DNA of 64,000 bases from Pedobacter alluvionis (GTDB taxonomy: Bacteria; Bacteroidota; Bacteroidia; Sphingobacteriales; Sphingobacteriaceae). The stretch is from positions 1,178,001-1,242,000 of the forward strand of contig NZ_RCCK01000010.1 of the NCBI RefSeq assembly GCF_003664035.1, in the 5' to 3' direction. The notes beneath the pieces are model-generated. The model was given only the letters and a program-made list of their open reading frames with translations. It searched no databases and had not been told where the DNA came from. Below, one piece after another: positions 61,633 through 64,000 of this stretch. A program made the position numbers and the translations under genes. Numbering within the stretch: the stretch's first letter is position 1; each line of letters opens with the position of its first letter.

Positions 61633-63369
61633 ATGGAAAAAACCAAAGAAGCCAAAAAGCCAAGTATTTTCAGTTTACTTGGAAATTACAGGGGCTTAAT
61701 TTTTATGCTAATCCTGTTTGCGCTGCTCAGTAACGGTATCAACTTACTTTTACCAAAGATTATTGCCAGTGGCATCGATTCTTACACCAATAAAACTTTC
61801 AATCTTCAATCCATATTGCTTCAGTTTTCGCTGGCCATTGTTCTGGTTTTCATTTTTACTTATTTGCAGAGTATTGTGCAAACTTATGCTTCTGAACGTG
61901 TGGCAAGAGATTTAAGAACCAGGTTATCCGATCAGATTTCGAGACAAAGCCATGCTTACATCATTCAGGCTAACCCATCAAAACTGCTAACCAACCTTAC
62001 TGCCGATGCCGATTCGATTAAAATGTTTGTTTCGCAGGCTATTGTTTCTATCTGTTCGTCTATATTTTTAATTGTTGGAGCAAGCATCCTGCTCTTAATG
62101 ATCAATTGGAAATTGGCACTTTGTGTAATTGCGATTGTGCCAATTATTGGCGGCGCGTTTTTTTATGTATTAAGCAAGGTAAAAGTGCTTTTCAAAAAAA
62201 GCAGGGAAGTGATCGACTGGTTAAACAAAGTAATCAGCGAAAGTATTTTAGGTTCGGCTCTGATACGTGTAATCAATTCTCAAACTTTAGAATACCATAA
62301 ATTTTTAGATGCAAATGCCAAAGCGAGAGATTTAGGGATATCTATCCTGCGAATGTTTGCAGCCTTGATTCCGGTTATTGTTTTTACAGCCAATTTATCT
62401 GGTTTGTGCATTTTGGTGCTGGGGGGACATTTTGTAATTACCAATTCGATGACCCTGGGAGAGTTTACTGCTTTTAGCAGTTACCTCACACTCATTATCT
62501 TTCCCATTTTGGTAATCGGTTTTATGAGTAATGTTATTGCACAGGCTACGGCATCTTATCAAAGAATAGAAAGTGTACTCAACGCGGCAGAGATCAACCA
62601 TCCGGGTACATTAACTTCACAGTTAAAGGGCGATGTCGAAGTGAAAGATATTAGTATGAATTTTGGCCAGAAACCAATTTTAAAATCAGTTTCATTTTCT
62701 GCCAAAGCGGGTTCTAAAACGGCCATTATTGGGCCTACAGCTGCAGGAAAAACGCAATTGCTTTATATTTTAACAGGTTTGATTGATGCTGATTCGGGAG
62801 TGGTATTGTTTGATGGTGAAGAGATTAAACAATACAAGCAAGAGAATTTTCATCAACAGGTTGGTTTTGTATTTCAGGATAGCATCATGTTTAACATGAG
62901 CATACGGGAAAATATTGCCTTTAGCGATACTGTTACAGACGAATCGTTGGTGAAGGCCATAGCTACTGCCGAACTTAAGGATTTTGTAGATGCTTTGCCA
63001 GACCAATTAAATACGATTGTTTCAGAACGGGGGAACAGTCTTTCGGGTGGACAAAAACAGCGGATTATGTTAGCAAGAGCCCTGGCTGTAAATCCGAAGA
63101 TTTTATTATTGGATGATTTTACCGCGCGTGTTGATACCAATACCGAGAAAAGAATTTTGGAGAACATCCAGAATAATTACCCTGGCTTGACTTTACTTTC
63201 TATTACCCAAAAAATAGCTTCTGTTGAACATTACGACAAAGTGATCTTGCTGATGCAGGGCGAAATCATTGCAGAAGGAACCCATCAGGAATTGTTGAAA
63301 AGCAGTCCTGAGTATGTTCAGATTTACAATTCACAACAGAGCACCAGTAATTATGAACTACAATCTTAA
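61633..63369 (+). CDS. ABC exporter half, degenerate ATPase site (first subunit)
   Basis: A 578-residue type I ABC exporter half-transporter: six transmembrane helices in ~1-300, then the ATPase domain with Walker A GPTAAGKT (367-374), Q-loop VFQDSIMFN, signature LSGGQ (470-474) and Walker B LLLDDF, where the catalytic Glu is Asp495. The H-loop His is also lost (SITQKIA where SHR or THR is usual). Such degenerate domains occur in one half of asymmetric heterodimers, in which the partner does the hydrolysis. The partner gene overlaps it by 17 bp. Substrate, drug or lipid, unknown. Confidence 0.88.
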   Translation: MEKTKEAKKPSIFSLLGNYRGLIFMLILFALLSNGINLLLPKIIASGIDSYTNKTFNLQSILLQFSLAIVLVFIFTYLQSIVQTYASERVARDLRTRLSDQISRQSHAYIIQANPSKLLTNLTADADSIKMFVSQAIVSICSSIFLIVGASILLLMINWKLALCVIAIVPIIGGAFFYVLSKVKVLFKKSREVIDWLNKVISESILGSALIRVINSQTLEYHKFLDANAKARDLGISILRMFAALIPVIVFTANLSGLCILVLGGHFVITNSMTLGEFTAFSSYLTLIIFPILVIGFMSNVIAQATASYQRIESVLNAAEINHPGTLTSQLKGDVEVKDISMNFGQKPILKSVSFSAKAGSKTAIIGPTAAGKTQLLYILTGLIDADSGVVLFDGEEIKQYKQENFHQQVGFVFQDSIMFNMSIRENIAFSDTVTDESLVKAIATAELKDFVDALPDQLNTIVSERGNSLSGGQKQRIMLARALAVNPKILLLDDFTARVDTNTEKRILENIQNNYPGLTLLSITQKIASVEHYDKVILLMQGEIIAEGTHQELLKSSPEYVQIYNSQQSTSNYELQS

Positions 63370-64000
63370 CCAGCTTAGTGCCAGGCAGGAAAAGCAATCG
63401 ACTTATAAAGCGCTGAAAAGCCTGCTTAAACTCATTTCAGCCGAACGTAAAAACCTGCGTTTGGCGCTTATTGCCATTTTAGTAAATTCAGGTTTATTGC
63501 TTTTAGGACCGTTATTGGTTGGTCATACGGTTGATACCTATATTCGCACCAAACAATTTCATGGTGTGCTTATTTTTGGCGGCATCTTGCTGGTGATGTA
63601 TATGATGGCCATGGTTACCGGTTACATCCAAACCCGGTTAATGGGCGGAATAGGCCAGCGGATGTTATACACTTTACGCAATTCCATTTTTAATAAATTA
63701 CAGGAATTACCCGTTTCGTTTTTTAACCAGAACAAAGCGGGTGATCTGATTTCGAGGGTGAATAATGATACAGATAAACTGAACCAGTTTTTTTCGCAAT
63801 CGCTAATGCAGTTTATCGGTAGTATCGTAACCATGATTGGTGCCGGTATTTTCCTGCTTTCGATTAATCCTGAACTTGGCGCGGCAACACTTTCGCCAGC
63901 GGTGGTAATCGTTCTTTTTACAGTGGCTTTATCGCCCTGGGTAAAAGGAAAAAATGCTAAAAATTTAAAAAGTGTTGGCGGAATGAGTGCTGAAATACAG
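63353..64000 (+). CDS. ABC exporter half, second subunit, cut by window end
   Basis: ATG at 63353 (MNYNLNQLSARQEKQ) opens a frame that runs off the window without a stop; 216 codons are visible. It begins a second ABC exporter membrane domain: ALKSLLKLISAERKNLRLAL, a run of helices (LLLLGPLLVGHTVDTYI; GVLIFGGILLVMYMMAM), and the conserved ABC-exporter phrase VSFFNQNKAGDLISRVNNDT. It overlaps the first subunit gene by 17 bp, so the two are translationally coupled and should form a heterodimer. Its ATPase domain lies beyond the window. Confidence 0.85.
   Translation, partial: MNYNLNQLSARQEKQSTYKALKSLLKLISAERKNLRLALIAILVNSGLLLLGPLLVGHTVDTYIRTKQFHGVLIFGGILLVMYMMAMVTGYIQTRLMGGIGQRMLYTLRNSIFNKLQELPVSFFNQNKAGDLISRVNNDTDKLNQFFSQSLMQFIGSIVTMIGAGIFLLSINPELGAATLSPAVVIVLFTVALSPWVKGKNAKNLKSVGGMSAEIQ

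Overview
The window reads as chromosomal DNA of a Bacteroidota bacterium, most likely Sphingobacteriaceae close to Pedobacter. The evidence is a type IX secretion sorting tail on a subtilase, many SPII lipoproteins and outer-membrane beta-barrels, promoter boxes of the Bacteroidota TAnnTTTG type, AT-rich composition, GH78 rhamnosidase and M60 peptidase genes, and families of palindromic intergenic repeats (TTAACCACAGAT..., GTCATnCTGAGCGCAG..., ...GCGAGAAGG/CCTTCTCGC...). Gene order is mostly that of an ordinary chromosome: small operons and single genes with hairpin terminators between them. No rRNA or tRNA gene was recognised.

The most unusual region is 890-4500. It holds a short type II-C-like CRISPR array with 46-bp repeats and 29-30-bp spacers, followed by its own tracrRNA gene (anti-repeat, nexus, terminator, Bacteroidota -7 box). 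No cas9, cas1 or cas2 lies in view on either side. One spacer slot, between two complete repeats, is occupied by 3,123 bp of phage DNA: the 3' end of one gene, a complete 881-codon tail/receptor-binding protein with a C-terminal SGNH esterase domain, and the first 15 codons of a third gene. The junctions fall exactly at the repeat edges. The fragment could be an oversized spacer, a product of recombination between two spacers and their target phage, or an assembly chimera.

Region by region: 1-221 is the end of a TolC-type efflux protein. 4.5-7.1 kb carries a membrane-anchored GH25 muramidase and a dipeptide epimerase (peptidoglycan turnover). 7.3-11.2 kb has a DUF255/YyaL protein, SlyD and two tandem Uma2 nucleases. 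11.2-13.8 kb has an ECF sigma factor with a membrane/beta-barrel partner, and a DUF4397 lipoprotein. 14-18 kb has an ABC-F ATPase, a nitroreductase and a GreA-like protein. 18.2-31.8 kb is rich in secreted proteins (DUF3298, two tandem polysaccharide deacetylases, S9, HEIGH-type, S8 and M28 peptidases, a beta-barrel and an FMN reductase). 31.9-37.7 kb has an Fsr-like MFS pump, three envelope proteins including one built of seven 22-residue repeats, and an M60 peptidase whose signal peptide is cut off by a one-base frameshift. 37.9-44.4 kb has ClpB, GH78 rhamnosidase and an SRPBCC protein. 44.5-46.7 kb has pyrE and a 1.37-kb module between ~150-bp direct repeats that encodes a HEPN-like protein. 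46.9-55.2 kb has a DeoR regulator diverging from nudK, an alcohol dehydrogenase, a probable small RNA, a Nudix protein, a second ECF sigma/membrane pair, coaD, and rsmD with a DUF3822 gene. 55.7-64 kb has a DAC-like sensor protein, a RecD/Pif1-like helicase, an isolated four-helix sensor, a CvfB-like S1 protein, a scramblase-like protein and a heterodimeric ABC exporter cut by the window end.

Most neighbours are not functionally linked. The clear partnerships are the two sigma/membrane-protein pairs, the ABC exporter pair, rsmD-DUF3822, the 34-kb envelope pair and the CRISPR repeats with their tracrRNA.
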